Part shown: one piece after another, positions 28,222-37,985 of the stretch
How positions within the stretch are numbered: the stretch's first letter is position 1
Layout: the number at the start of each line of letters is the position of its first letter
Source: Spirosoma linguale DSM 74
GTDB taxonomy: Bacteria > Bacteroidota > Bacteroidia > Cytophagales > Spirosomataceae
Assembly (NCBI GenBank): GCA_000024525.1
Contig: CP001769.1
Span: 6,109,001 to 6,173,000, forward strand
Length of the DNA stretch: 64,000 nt
Direction of reading: 5' to 3'
Program-made: the position numbers and the translations under genes
The notes under the pieces: generated by a model
What the model saw: only the letters and a program-made list of their open reading frames with translations
Database searches by the model: none
Told to the model about the DNA's origin: nothing

Positions 28222-28728
28222 ATGCGAGGTCTATTATATTTTCTGTTGTTTTTATTAGTCATTTTCGGTGTTCTTTATGCGCTCACCGGCTGGAGTTACA
28301 GTGATGGCGAACGGGCCGGTACGGTCTCCAAGTTCAGTCGCCGGGGTTTCCTTTTCAAAACGTATGAAGGCGTACTGAATGTAGGTGGCTTCTCGGGCGA
28401 AACCGGCTCCTTAACTCCCCAGTATTTTGATTTCTCGGTGAAAGATGATGCCGTAGCAGCTCAGGTTACGCAGGCTGTCAAAACAGGGCAGCGGGTAACC
28501 CTGCACTACGAAGAGAAGATCCTGAAGTTTCCCTGGAATGGCGAAACGAAATACTACATTACGGCCGTAGAAATAGTAGGTCCACCAGCACGTCCGTACG
28601 GAGACAGCTCTGCATATCCGGGCTATCAGCAAGGCCAGCCACAGCCAGCTCAGCCACAGCAGGCACAGCCGCAAACCCAGCAGCCTGCACCCGCTCAGCA
28701 GCCCGCTATGGCCGACACCCTACGGTAG
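28222..28728 (+). CDS. Membrane-anchored protein with Pro/Gln-rich tail, unknown function
   Basis: 168 aa. A membrane helix at residues 2-22 is followed by a soluble domain (residues 25-125: WSYSDGERAGTVSKFSRRGFLFKTYEGVLNVGG), and a low-complexity Pro/Gln/Ala tail (about 135-165). The YSDGERAGxVxKFSxRGxxxKTYEG pattern is one I associate with a conserved Bacteroidota protein, often misannotated as a dehydrogenase, whose function is not known. The soluble part probably lies in the periplasm. It is divergent from enolase and upstream of recA, with a 176-base gap. Confidence 0.75.
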   Translation: MRGLLYFLLFLLVIFGVLYALTGWSYSDGERAGTVSKFSRRGFLFKTYEGVLNVGGFSGETGSLTPQYFDFSVKDDAVAAQVTQAVKTGQRVTLHYEEKILKFPWNGETKYYITAVEIVGPPARPYGDSSAYPGYQQGQPQPAQPQQAQPQTQQPAPAQQPAMADTLR

Positions 28729-28904
28729 AAATACAGCCCGCAATAGACCACTAAACCGCGCTGATAATGAGCAAGTTTGCTAGGTTACTGCGGGCAATTT
28801 ATTTCACATAAAAGAAGCCAGAAAACCCCTTAACTATTTTCAAAAGTCATTTGGTAATCTGCCCGTTTTTGGGTAATTTTATCTGTTTAAACAACCATCC
28901 TAAC

Positions 28905-29999
28905 ATGGCAAAATCAGATACGGCGCAAGCCACAGCATCTGCTAATGACAGTAAACTAAAAGCCCTTCAAACAACCATCGAGAAACTGGATAAAGCCTTC
29001 GGCAAAGGCACGGTTATGCGCCTGAGCGAAAGCAAAGTCGTAGACATTCCGGTTATTTCGACAGGTTCGCTTGGATTAGATCTGGCCCTTGGCATCGGCG
29101 GTATGCCCCGTGGCCGTGTTGTTGAAATCTACGGTCCTGAATCGTCGGGTAAAACAACATTAACCATGCACTGCATTGCCGAAGCGCAGAAAGCGGGCGG
29201 CCTGGCAGCTTTTATTGATGCAGAACACGCATTCGACCGGGTTTACGCAGAGAAATTAGGCATTGATACAAAAAACCTGCTCATCTCACAACCTGACAAT
29301 GGTGAACAAGCGCTTGAAATCGCTGAGCACCTGATCAGTTCCGGTGCGATTGACATCATCGTTATTGACTCCGTTGCTGCTCTTGTACCGAAAGCCGAGA
29401 TCGAAGGCGAAATGGGCGAAAGCAAAATGGGTCTTCAGGCTCGTCTGATGTCGCAGGCCTTGCGGAAACTGACGGGTACGATCAATAAAACCGGTTGCTG
29501 CTGTATTTTCATTAACCAGTTGCGTGAAAAAATCGGTGTGATGTTCGGTAACCCCGAAACAACTACCGGTGGTAACGCCCTTAAATTCTACGCATCGGTT
29601 CGTCTGGACATCCGTCGTATCGGTCAGATTAAAGAAGGTGCCGACAACGTAGTGGGTAACCGTACGAAAGTGAAAGTTGTCAAGAACAAATTGGCCGCTC
29701 CTTTCAAAGTAGTTGAATTCGATATCATGTACGGCCAAGGCATTTCTAAAGTTGGTGAGATCCTCGATCTGGCTGTAGAAATGGAAGTTGTTAAGAAATC
29801 AGGTTCCTGGTTCTCGTACGGCACCAGCCGTTTGGCACAGGGCCGCGATGCCGTGAAGGAGCTGCTCCTCGACAACCCGGAGCTGATGGGTGAGATCGAA
29901 GGTAAAATCCGCGCGAAGATTGCTGATGATCAGGACGCCCTCCTCGACCCCGTTCTCGCAGCTACCGCTGATGACGACGAAGGCGAAATTGACGATTAA
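28905..29999 (+). CDS. recA: Recombinase RecA
   Basis: 364 aa from the ATG at 28905 ([12 protein letters not shown]); an in-frame start 18 codons earlier would add residues not seen in RecA. It forms ATP-driven filaments on single-stranded DNA for recombination and SOS induction. Walker A is GPESSGKTT, Walker B is in [20 protein letters not shown], loop L2 is in [29 protein letters not shown], and the acidic tail DDDEGEIDD closes the protein. No recognisable LexA box was found upstream. A RAYT element sits directly downstream. Confidence 0.97.
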   Translation: MAKSDTAQATASANDSKLKALQTTIEKLDKAFGKGTVMRLSESKVVDIPVISTGSLGLDLALGIGGMPRGRVVEIYGPESSGKTTLTMHCIAEAQKAGGLAAFIDAEHAFDRVYAEKLGIDTKNLLISQPDNGEQALEIAEHLISSGAIDIIVIDSVAALVPKAEIEGEMGESKMGLQARLMSQALRKLTGTINKTGCCCIFINQLREKIGVMFGNPETTTGGNALKFYASVRLDIRRIGQIKEGADNVVGNRTKVKVVKNKLAAPFKVVEFDIMYGQGISKVGEILDLAVEMEVVKKSGSWFSYGTSRLAQGRDAVKELLLDNPELMGEIEGKIRAKIADDQDALLDPVLAATADDDEGEIDD

Positions 30000-30016
30000 T
30001 TAAACTCGTTGTAGTG

Positions 30017-30087
30017 CCGACCGTCCCGGTCGGGTGTGAATGTAGCTGGCTTAGGTCGTCTACTTCACACCCGACCGGGACGGTCGG
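30017..30087. repeat. REP doublet left of RAYT 1
   Basis: Twenty-four-base perfect inverted arms (30017-30040 and 30064-30087) with core GACCGTCCCGGTCGGGTGTG. Each arm holds its own small palindrome (GACCG..CGGTC). Between them is a 23-base spacer that is repeated, inverted, in the right-hand doublet. Confidence 0.88.
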
Positions 30088-30132
30088 TTTTACAAAGGTG
30101 TGACGGTAATTAGGCGAGGCTGTCCTACACAC

Positions 30133-30777
30133 ATGGAACCCGAAGTATACCGCCGTAAACTCCCTCACATACAGCCTCTCTTAGGAACATTCTTCATTAC
30201 ATATCGACTTCACGATTCCTTACCTGTTGAGGTGAAGCAGCAACTTCTTGACGAATTTCAAGCCGAGAAAGCGCGTGTCGTGAAAATCGAAAACCATTCC
30301 ATCAAAATAATTGATGAATTGAACCGACGGTATTTTGGTCAATTTGATGCCCTGTTGGATTTATGTACTTACTGCCCTGCTTACCTATCAAATACCGCAG
30401 TAGCACGGCTAGTAGCAGATTCGCTGCATATCTGGGATAATAGCCGAATCGACCTGATTGCCTACTGCATTATGTCTAACCATGTTCATGCCGTTTTTAC
30501 TCTGGTTTATGAGAAGACTAAAGCTGGAAAAGTGAACTCATTAAAACAGCTAATGCATTCGATTAAAAGCTATACCGCACATGAAGCCAATAAGCTATTG
30601 AATTTGAGTGGCAAATTTTGGGAAGAAGAAACCTATGACCGTTTAATCCGTAATACTGACGAGTTACGCCGTATTGTACGATATGTATTGAATAACACCG
30701 TCAAAGCTGGTTTATGTAACGATTGGAAAAGCTGGCAGTGGACATACGTGAAGCCTGAGTATGATGAGTTCTCGTAA
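30133..30777 (+). mobile_element. RAYT: REP-associated tyrosine transposase (intact)
   Basis: 214 aa from the ATG at 30133 (MEPEVYRRKLPHIQP); an upstream Met at 30100 is less likely because it starts inside the region bordering the REP. It is a Y1/HUH transposase: the metal-binding HVH is at residues 117-119 (YCIMSNHVHAVF) and the catalytic Tyr147 is in KSYTAHEANKLL. The C-terminal FWEEETYDRLIRNTDELRRIVRYVLNNTVKAGL is typical of the REP-associated subfamily. Mirrored REP doublets at 30017-30087 and 30796-30866 flank it, as is usual for RAYTs. No frame damage is seen. More AT-rich than recA and gltA on either side. Confidence 0.9.
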
Positions 30778-30795
30778 TAAAGTATTTCCGTAAAA

Positions 30796-30866
30796 CCGAC
30801 CGTCCCGGTCGGGTATGAAGTAGACGACCCAAGTCAGCTATATTCACACCCGACCGGGACGGTCGG
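30796..30866. repeat. REP doublet right of RAYT 1
   Basis: Same 24-base arms as the left doublet with one difference (GGGTATGAA instead of GGGTGTGAA). Its inner spacer, GTAGACGACCCAAGTCAGCTA, is nearly the reverse complement of that in the left doublet, so the whole doublet is inverted relative to the left copy. Confidence 0.88.
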
Positions 30867-30879
30867 CACTACACTGAAA

Positions 30880-32166
30880 TTACCGGTTCTCCAGCGGAAC
30901 AAACTCCCGTAGGGTAGCTCCCGTATAAATCTGACGAGGCCGACCGATCGGCTCTTTCGTTTCGCGCATTTCTTTCCATTGGGCAATCCAACCCGGTAGG
31001 CGGCCGATAGCGAACATGACCGTAAACATATTCGTTGGGATACCCAGCGCGCGGTAGATTATACCCGAGTAGAAATCCACATTCGGGTACAATTTGCGCG
31101 ATACGAAGTATTCATCGTTCAACGCGGCCTCTTCAAGACCTTTGGCGATTTCAAGAACGGGGTCGTTTACGCCCAGCTTAGCTAATACATCATCAGCAGC
31201 TTTCTTGATAATTTTAGCGCGGGGATCGAAGTTTTTGTAAACCCGGTGACCGAACCCGAACAAACGGAAGCCCGTCGTTTTGGCGTTCTTGGCCATTTCT
31301 ACATACTTGGAAACATCGCCACCATCGGCTTTAATATTTTCCAGCATTTCAATCACTTCCTGGTTTGCACCACCATGCAGCGGACCCCATAAGGCACTAA
31401 TGCCCGCCGAAATTGACGAGTACAGGTTAGCCTGCGACGATCCAACCAGACGTACCGTTGATGTGGAGCAGTTCTGCTCGTGGTCGGCATGAAGAATAAG
31501 CAGTACGTTTAGGGCTTCGGCAACGACCGGATCGACCTTATAGTCTTCGACGGGCAGCGCGAACATCATATTCAGGAAGTTCGGGATGTAGTCGAGGTTA
31601 TTCTTCGGGTAGTTGGTCGGATGGCCCATCGAGCGCTTGTACGACCAGGTGGCAATGGTTGGCAGCTTGGCCAGCAACCGGATAATGTGCAGGTCGGTTT
31701 TGTCTTCTTCTTTGCCATTCTCCAACTCAGGGTAGAAAGCACTCATGGCGCTAACCATCGACGCCAGTACACCCATTGGGTGCGCATTGACCGGGAACCC
31801 GTTAAAGATTGTCCGCATGCCTTCGTTCACCAGCGTATGCCGACGAATGGCATTTTCGAAGGTATGGTACTCTTCCTGCGTAGGCAGTTCACCATAGATC
31901 AACAAATAGGCAACTTCCAGAAACGACGCCTTGGCGGCTAAATCTTCAATTGAATACCCTCGGTATTGCAGAATGCCCAGCTCACCATCCAGAAATGTGA
32001 TGGCACTTTTGGTGGCACCGGTGTTTTTATAACCACGATCTAAGGTAACGTAGCCAGTCTGATCACGAAGGTTCGAGATGTCGAAGGCTTTTTCATGTTC
32101 GGTTCCCTCTAAGGTTGGAAATGAATATGTTTTACCATCGACGGTTAATTCAGCGGAGTTTGCCAT
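30880..32166 (-). CDS. gltA: Citrate synthase (type II)
   Basis: 428 aa, the size of the hexameric type II enzyme. It condenses oxaloacetate with acetyl-CoA. Catalytic residues are in HADHEQNCSTSTVRLVGSSQ (first His), LWGPLHGGANQEVIEML (second His region) and GFGHRVYKNFDPRAKIIK, with the Asp in NVDFYSGIIYRALGIP. It is convergent with RAYT 1 and its REP doublet lies 13 bases beyond the stop. The 280 bases upstream contain no convincing promoter that I can read. Confidence 0.97.
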   Translation of the reverse strand: MANSAELTVDGKTYSFPTLEGTEHEKAFDISNLRDQTGYVTLDRGYKNTGATKSAITFLDGELGILQYRGYSIEDLAAKASFLEVAYLLIYGELPTQEEYHTFENAIRRHTLVNEGMRTIFNGFPVNAHPMGVLASMVSAMSAFYPELENGKEEDKTDLHIIRLLAKLPTIATWSYKRSMGHPTNYPKNNLDYIPNFLNMMFALPVEDYKVDPVVAEALNVLLILHADHEQNCSTSTVRLVGSSQANLYSSISAGISALWGPLHGGANQEVIEMLENIKADGGDVSKYVEMAKNAKTTGFRLFGFGHRVYKNFDPRAKIIKKAADDVLAKLGVNDPVLEIAKGLEEAALNDEYFVSRKLYPNVDFYSGIIYRALGIPTNMFTVMFAIGRLPGWIAQWKEMRETKEPIGRPRQIYTGATLREFVPLENR

Positions 32167-32446
32167 ACAAAAAACAGGGTAGAGAATCAGAGATAATGAG
32201 TTAGGCTTTTTTTAAGCATTGAGATACCTCATAACGAAATGAACCCGTTTCGTCGGGGCATCGCAGCGGTTCGAAAACAGCCGTAAAACCAACAAAACGA
32301 GTTCACCGAACCACCGGCTCAGTGAGGTAAGGCCATGTCCGGCGAAATTAGTCCAAAAACCCAAACGACAGATGAAATTGTATAAAAAAAGCCATGTTAC
32401 GTTTGTATTAAGCTATAACCGAAAGTTTTTCCCATAAGTTTACTGG

Positions 32447-33745
32447 TCAACGCTTCGAAAAAACGCCCCCTTTCATAACCATCTGAACGCGTTGCACATC
32501 GGTGATCGTTTTTGTTGGATCGCCCTGTACGGCGACTAAATCGGCCAGCAAACCCGGCCGAATGCGTCCCCGATCCGTTAATTTGAAAACGTCGGCATTA
32601 ATAGACGTGACCGAACGCATCACGTCGATTGGCTTCATTCCGTAATCGACCATCAGCAGCAATTCACGAGCGTTGTCGCCGTGACTGAATACACCCACAT
32701 CGCCCCCGGCGCAAATGGTAACCCCTGCAGCCAGTGCCTGTTTGAATATATCCCGCTTTTGTTTGAGCCGCTCGGGTTCGGGATCCTGCCCTTTTTTCCA
32801 GCCCCGGTATTGACTAATCGCATCGCCAGCGGCCAGTGTTGGACATAGGGCGGTACCATGTTGTTTCATAAGCGCAAAGATTTCGGGGGTTCCGGCATCA
32901 CCGTGTTCAACGGTTTCGCAGCCGCCCAGAATAGCCCGGCGCATCCCCTCTGCCGTACTGGCATGAGCCACCACACCCCGCCCGCTGCTTCGGGCGGTTT
33001 CGACGATAAGCTTAATTTCATCGAGGGTATAGGTTGGGCGGGCTTCGGCCATGAGTCCCCAGCGGTAATCGGCGTAAATCTTTATGGCGTCGGCTCCTTT
33101 GCCAATCTGCCGCCGAACGGCCTGAATCAGCGCATCGTGGCCATCCGCTTCTTCGGCTCCCTGCGGCACGTCGATATCCGGGCTGAAGCCTTTTGGCGCG
33201 TAACTACCGGTAGCAATGAGCGCCCGCGTCACGATCATCATGCGCGGGCCGGGTATGATGCCTTTATTAATCGCCTGCTTCAAGCCGACATCGTCATAAT
33301 CGGCCCCTTCGGTCCCTAGATCACGCACGGTAGTAAAGCCCGCTTCCAGTGTTTTCCGGGCGTGAACGGTGGCCCGCGCTACGCGCAGCGAGCGGGCTTC
33401 CTTCAGCACCTGATCATCCCAGGGCGTTTCATTGTACGGATGCAAAAGCAAATGCGAATGTCCTTCGATCAAACCGGGCATGAGTGTTGTTCCTTTCAGA
33501 TCAACCACGGTAGCCCCCGTTGACGAAACACTGTTGGCCGGACCAGCGGCCTCAATCTTATCGTCTTTCACCCGTACGACCCAGCCTTCATGCATGGTTT
33601 CGCCATCGAAAACCCGGTCGGGACGGAGGAGGTACCCGACAGCATCTTGCTGTCGGCGAGATACATTATAATTTGTTTGTCCCACCGACAGCAAGATGCT
33701 GTCGGGTACAAGCAAGAACATCAATAGCCATTTAATCGAAATCAT
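32447..33745 (-). CDS. Secreted amidohydrolase with REP-derived N-terminal segment
   Basis: 432 aa from the ATG at 33745. The metal-dependent amidohydrolase domain starts at about residue 40: the first metal pair is in LIEGHSHLLLHPY, later KIYADY with a likely metal-bridging Lys, VVAHAST, ETVEHGD and GGDVGVFSHGDNARE. It belongs with imidazolonepropionase/Xaa-Pro dipeptidase-like hydrolases; the substrate is unknown. The N-terminus is unusual. MISIKWLLMFLL is followed by 26 residues (V13-Y38) that are exactly the translation of a REP doublet (33632-33709). The start overlaps the stop of RAYT 2 by 14 bases in another frame. Whether the signal peptide still works cannot be told. Confidence 0.85.
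   Translation of the reverse strand: MISIKWLLMFLLVPDSILLSVGQTNYNVSRRQQDAVGYLLRPDRVFDGETMHEGWVVRVKDDKIEAAGPANSVSSTGATVVDLKGTTLMPGLIEGHSHLLLHPYNETPWDDQVLKEARSLRVARATVHARKTLEAGFTTVRDLGTEGADYDDVGLKQAINKGIIPGPRMMIVTRALIATGSYAPKGFSPDIDVPQGAEEADGHDALIQAVRRQIGKGADAIKIYADYRWGLMAEARPTYTLDEIKLIVETARSSGRGVVAHASTAEGMRRAILGGCETVEHGDAGTPEIFALMKQHGTALCPTLAAGDAISQYRGWKKGQDPEPERLKQKRDIFKQALAAGVTICAGGDVGVFSHGDNARELLLMVDYGMKPIDVMRSVTSINADVFKLTDRGRIRPGLLADLVAVQGDPTKTITDVQRVQMVMKGGVFSKR
33632..33709. repeat. REP doublet downstream of RAYT 2, inside the amidohydrolase gene
   Basis: Twenty-five-base perfect inverted arms (33632-33656 and 33685-33709) with core ACCCGACAGCATCTTGCTG, each arm containing CAGCA..TGCTG. 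Identical arms lie on the other side of RAYT 2 at 34386-34512. All 78 bases are read in frame as part of the amidohydrolase. Confidence 0.9.
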
Positions 33746-34381
33746 TGTATTCAGGTTTTGTATATGTCCATTTCCAGTCTTGCCAACGCGCACAAAGACC
33801 GGCTTTTACAGGATTTTGTAAGGTGTATTGAACAATGCGGTGGAGTTCGTTCCAGTCGCGCACCAGACGATCGTAGCTTTCATGTTCCCAAAAGCCTCCC
33901 GATCTGTCGAGTAGTTCGTTGCATTTTTTAGCGGTGTAGCTTGTCAAACTATGCATGACTTTGTCAAGGGTGACAAATGGCTTGGTTGCAGGAACAGGAT
34001 TGAGTGCAAATAAACATGCACATGATTCGACATAATTGTGAAGGCAATCAGGTCATACTTCTTTTCATCAAAAAAATGTAACGCATCAGCTACAAGCTGA
34101 GCAACTGAATCAAGCTTTAAATAATGTGGTCCATTATCTATTTTGTCGAGTAGGGCATCATATCGTCCGAAAAACTGACGATGAAGCCGGTCCAATTGTT
34201 CAGGCGTGTAATCAGGCCGCATCAAAAGCTGTTTCTGCTGCCATTCAAACTCTTCCTGTAATACCCGCCTTACTGACTGCGGCAATGAATCGGCCAGCCG
34301 AAACGTTACGAAGAACGTTCCGCCCAACGGCTGAATATGCGGTAGTTTTGTTCGGTAAAAGTCACGGAAAGGTTCGTTCAT
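33732..34381 (-). pseudogene. RAYT 2: REP-associated tyrosine transposase, frameshifted
   Basis: Two overlapping frames make up one RAYT. The first (ATG at 34381, MNEPFRDFYRTKLPHIQP) runs to FTIMSNHVHVYL and then degenerates to a stop at 33944. The second (from the MHSLTSYTAKKCNELL segment, stop at 33732) carries the catalytic Tyr and the conserved FWEHESYDRLVRDWNELHRIVQYTLQNPVKAGL end. Restoring one base near 34008-34016, just after the HVH codons, joins them as HVH-(L)FALNPVPATKPFVTLDKVMHSL, which fits the family. It is therefore a recent single-base deletion, or a site of programmed frameshifting or a sequencing error. REP doublets flank it on both sides. Confidence 0.85.
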
Positions 34382-34385
34382 AAAT

Positions 34386-34512
34386 GTACCCGACAGCATC
34401 TTGCTGTCGGTGTGTAAAGTACACAAAATAACTTACACATCGTCACCAGCTTATGGTGACTACACAGAACGGTTTAAGACCTACACGCCGACAGCAAGAT
34501 GCTGTCGGGTAC
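34386..34512. repeat. REP doublet upstream of RAYT 2
   Basis: Twenty-five-base arms at 34386-34410 and 34488-34512, identical in sequence to those at 33632-33709 but spaced 77 bases apart. The spacer holds a further small palindrome (GTCACCAGCTTATGGTGAC, 34442-34460). The left arm ends 5 bases before the RAYT start. Confidence 0.9.
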
Positions 34513-34521
34513 AAAAGACAC

Positions 34522-34914
34522 TTACCGCAACCGCCGGAGCAAACCCTCGCCGAATATCAGCACAATCAGGCCGGGCAGCAGAATGGCTCCCGCCCGGAAA
34601 CCAGCACCCGTTAGTTTGTAGATACCCGTGTTGTACTGCGTAAAACTTTGAAACAGATAGTAAGCCGATGCCGCCAGCAAAGCGGCCAGAATACCTAACG
34701 CAACCGGCTTGCTCAACTGACCAACGGCCCAGACGATAAGTAAGCATAGACCCACTACCACCGCTACGGTTCCCAACGCTTTAGGAAAGGTTTCGAGGTA
34801 AGAGTAATCAAAAAAGAACACCCCAGCCTTACCGATAAGGTTGGGGTGCGACAGGAGCCAGCCGTCAAGAACGACCAGCACCAGAAGTAAGATATAAAAG
34901 AAAGGGTTACGCAT
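34522..34914 (-). CDS. Four-helix membrane protein of unknown function
   Basis: 130 aa with four hydrophobic segments (about residues 5-20, 45-66, 70-90 and 105-125), short loops and no recognisable motif. It lies 46 bases downstream of uvrA on the same strand... that is, after the uvrA start side its own ATG is at 34914 beyond the uvrA stop at 34961, so the two could be co-transcribed. Its end is next to a REP doublet. I do not recognise the family. Confidence 0.6.
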   Translation of the reverse strand: MRNPFFYILLLVLVVLDGWLLSHPNLIGKAGVFFFDYSYLETFPKALGTVAVVVGLCLLIVWAVGQLSKPVALGILAALLAASAYYLFQSFTQYNTGIYKLTGAGFRAGAILLPGLIVLIFGEGLLRRLR

Positions 34915-34960
34915 ATAACTGTTTTCTCAGGCTGTATTAGACCAGCGAAGATAACAGCTT

Positions 34961-37876
34961 TTACGCCTTTTCACCCGTCAACTCCATTTTCAGAAACTTG
35001 CCGGTATAGCTTCCCTTGACCTCAGCTACCTTTTCAGGTGGGCCTTCGGCGATAATGTTGCCACCTTTATTACCGCCCTCGGGACCAAGGTCGATCAGGT
35101 GATCCGATACTTTGATGACGTCCAGATTGTGCTCGATAATCAGAACGGTGTTCCCTTTGTCAGCGAGTTTATTCAGCACGTCGAGCAAGTGGGAAATGTC
35201 CTGAAAGTGCAGACCGGTGGTAGGTTCATCCAGGATATACAGCGTTTTGCCGGTATCTTTCTTCGATAGCTCTTCGGCTAGTTTCACCCGCTGCGCTTCG
35301 CCACCCGAGAGCGTTGTAGCGTGCTGGCCGAGGGTAATATAACCCAGGCCAACGTCGTTCAGGGTCGTTACTTTCCGGAGAATTTTGGGCTGACTGGCGA
35401 AGAAATCCAGCGCCTGCTCCACGGTCATGTCGAGCACGTCAGCAATGGATTTTCCTTTGAAGCGAACTTCCAGCGTTTCGCGGTTGAAGCGTTTGCCTTT
35501 GCAGGTTTCGCACATGACGTGAACATCGGGCAGAAACTCCATTTCGATCTTCTTCATACCCGCGCCTTCGCAATCTTCACAACGGCCACCCTTCACGTTG
35601 AACGAGAACCGACCGGGTTTGTAACCCCGAATTTTAGCTTCGGGCAATTCGGCAAATAGGGTTCTGATTTCCGAAAACATGCCCGTGTAGGTAGCCGGAT
35701 TCGAGCGGGGCGTCCGGCCGATGGGCGACTGGTCGACCTCGATCACTTTGTCCAGATGCTCCAGCCCTTCCACCGTTTTGAACGGTAATGGCTCCCGCTT
35801 TGAGCGGAAAAAGTGCTTGTTCAGTATCGGGAACAGAGTTTCGTGAATCAGCGACGACTTACCGCTGCCCGACACGCCCGTAATGGTAACCATCCGGCCC
35901 AGCGGCAAGCGTAGGGTTACGTTCTTCAGATTATGACCCGTTGCGTTCTTGATAACCAAAAACTTGCCATTTCCTTTCCGGCGCTCCTTTGGCACCTCAA
36001 TGGCGCGTCGGCCACTCAGGTAATCGGCGGTGGTGCTGCTGCCCGCAACGCCAATGTACTTGTTTTGGAGAAACTCGTCGGGAGTTCCCTGATTGACAAC
36101 TTGCCCGCCATGCCGCCCCGCACCGGGACCAATGTCGAGGATAAAGTCCGATTCGAGCATCATGTCCTTGTCGTGTTCTACCACCAGAACGGTGTTACCC
36201 AGATCGCGCAGGTTCTTGAGCGAATCAATCAGTTTTACGTTGTCGCGCTGGTGCAGACCGATACTCGGCTCATCCATGATGTAGAGCACGCCCACCAACT
36301 GAGTCCCGATCTGGGTCGCCAGCCGGATACGCTGCGCTTCGCCACCCGACAGCGTCCGCAACGGCCGGTCGAGCGTCAGGTAGTCCAGACCAATATCGAG
36401 CAGGAAGCCGATGCGTTTGCGAATCTCTTTCAGGATTTCCTTCCCGATCACATTCTGGCGGTTGGTCATCCGGTCCTCTACCCCATCGAACCAGGCCGTC
36501 AGTTCCGAAATGTCCATGCGGGCCAGCTCGGAGATGTTTTTTTCGTCGATCTTAAAGAACAGTGATTCTTTCTTCAATCGTGCACCGTGGCATTCGGGGC
36601 AGGACTTTATCACCATAAAATCCTTCAGCCACTCCTGTATCTTATCGGTGCTGTTCTCCTGCTGACGTTTCAGAAAGTTGACAATACCCTCGAACTTAAA
36701 GCTGTAGTAATCTTCGCCCACGTATTTTTTCGAGGGCACGGTGGCTTCCTCCTCCGTGCCATACATGAGTGCATGCAGCAGATCATCCGGAAACTTGACA
36801 ACCGGCGTAGTGAGGTTAAGCTTGTATTTTTTCAGAATCGCTTCAATCTCCTTAAATATCCACAACTCGCGGTATTCGCCCAGCGGGGCAATGGCTCCCC
36901 GACTAATACTCAGCGACTTATCGGGAATGACCGATTCTTCCGTGATTTCTTCAATAACGCCCAGTCCATTACAAACCGGACAAGCTCCGTAGGGCGAGTT
37001 GAACGAGAATGAGTTTGGCGAGGGTTCGTCGTAGCTGATGCCCGATTCGGGGTCCATCAGGTTCTGCGAGAAATACACCAGCTTTCCATCGGCATCCAGC
37101 ATCTGCATAGCGCCTTTGCCCTGCTTCATGGCCGTCTGGATCGACTGACTCAGGCGGTACCGATCTTCCGTTTTAGGAACAAGCCGGTCAATGACGATTT
37201 CGATGTCGTGGATTTTGTAGCGGTCGAGCTGCATCTTCGGCACAATGTCCTGCACCACGCCATCCACCCGCACTTTGGTATAGCCCGTTTTGGCAATCTG
37301 CACGAACAGTTCGCGGTAATGACCTTTCCGACTTCGGATGATGGGTGCCAGCAGGGTTATTTTTTGCCCCTCGTACTGCCCCAAAATCGTGTCGATAATC
37401 TGGTCCTGCGACTGCCGCTCCATCTTCCGGCCCGTTACATACGAATACGCTTCACCCGCACGGGCGTAGAGCAGACGCAGAAAATCGTAAATCTCGGTCG
37501 TGGTGCCGACGGTTGAGCGGGGGTTTTTAGACGTTGTTTTCTGCTCGATGGAAATCACCGGACTCAGGCCGTTGATCTTGTCGACGTCGGGCCGTTCCAT
37601 ATCGCCGATAAACGAGCGGGCGTAGGCCGAAAAGCTCTCCATGTATCGACGTTGCCCTTCGGCATAAATGGTATCGAAGGCCAGCGACGATTTGCCGCTC
37701 CCGCTAATACCCGTTACCACCACCAGTTTGTTGCGGGGAATAACGACGTCGATGTTTTTGAGATTATGTTCACGGGCTCCCAGCACTTCAATCTGGTCGT
37801 AGCCTGTCAGGTCAATATCAGTAAGTCCGGGCTGACGCTCGGTCGTTTTTTCTTCTGTCACGTTCGGTTGGCTCAT
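34961..37876 (-). CDS. uvrA: Excinuclease ABC subunit A
   Basis: 971 aa from the Met at 37876 (MSQPNVTEE); a Met four codons earlier is also possible. It is the damage-recognition ATPase of nucleotide excision repair. Two ABC ATPase modules are visible: Walker [10 protein letters not shown] and GVSGSGKSS, with signatures [12 protein letters not shown] and [14 protein letters not shown]. Zinc-binding Cys pairs are in [17 protein letters not shown] and CEDCEGAG with CETCKGKR. Length and domain order are normal. It is divergent from the Uma2-like gene. Confidence 0.97.
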   Translation of the reverse strand: MSQPNVTEEKTTERQPGLTDIDLTGYDQIEVLGAREHNLKNIDVVIPRNKLVVVTGISGSGKSSLAFDTIYAEGQRRYMESFSAYARSFIGDMERPDVDKINGLSPVISIEQKTTSKNPRSTVGTTTEIYDFLRLLYARAGEAYSYVTGRKMERQSQDQIIDTILGQYEGQKITLLAPIIRSRKGHYRELFVQIAKTGYTKVRVDGVVQDIVPKMQLDRYKIHDIEIVIDRLVPKTEDRYRLSQSIQTAMKQGKGAMQMLDADGKLVYFSQNLMDPESGISYDEPSPNSFSFNSPYGACPVCNGLGVIEEITEESVIPDKSLSISRGAIAPLGEYRELWIFKEIEAILKKYKLNLTTPVVKFPDDLLHALMYGTEEEATVPSKKYVGEDYYSFKFEGIVNFLKRQQENSTDKIQEWLKDFMVIKSCPECHGARLKKESLFFKIDEKNISELARMDISELTAWFDGVEDRMTNRQNVIGKEILKEIRKRIGFLLDIGLDYLTLDRPLRTLSGGEAQRIRLATQIGTQLVGVLYIMDEPSIGLHQRDNVKLIDSLKNLRDLGNTVLVVEHDKDMMLESDFILDIGPGAGRHGGQVVNQGTPDEFLQNKYIGVAGSSTTADYLSGRRAIEVPKERRKGNGKFLVIKNATGHNLKNVTLRLPLGRMVTITGVSGSGKSSLIHETLFPILNKHFFRSKREPLPFKTVEGLEHLDKVIEVDQSPIGRTPRSNPATYTGMFSEIRTLFAELPEAKIRGYKPGRFSFNVKGGRCEDCEGAGMKKIEMEFLPDVHVMCETCKGKRFNRETLEVRFKGKSIADVLDMTVEQALDFFASQPKILRKVTTLNDVGLGYITLGQHATTLSGGEAQRVKLAEELSKKDTGKTLYILDEPTTGLHFQDISHLLDVLNKLADKGNTVLIIEHNLDVIKVSDHLIDLGPEGGNKGGNIIAEGPPEKVAEVKGSYTGKFLKMELTGEKA

Positions 37877-37956
37877 TCTAAACAACAACGTAAAACGAGC
37901 GGGGCTAGTTTCCGGGAAATAGACAGGTTTTACCGAACCATTTACCGTGATTTACT

Positions 37957-37964
37957 TATCTTTG
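37957..37964 (+). promoter_or_regulatory. -7 box of the Uma2-like gene
   Basis: TATCTTTG, an exact TAnnTTTG, lies 21 bases before the ATG at 37986. It supports that start over the in-frame GTG at 37947, which would be upstream of the promoter box. Confidence 0.6.
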
Positions 37965-37985
37965 ATTACACTCTTGGCATTTGTT

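Noticed and set aside
34481..34747. Antisense open frame across the REP doublet and the four-helix protein
   Set aside because: It is read through REP DNA, has no family features and is fully opposed by better supported features.
37947..37985. Upstream GTG start for the Uma2-like protein
   Set aside because: It lies upstream of an exact -7 promoter box; the ATG at 37986 is downstream of it.
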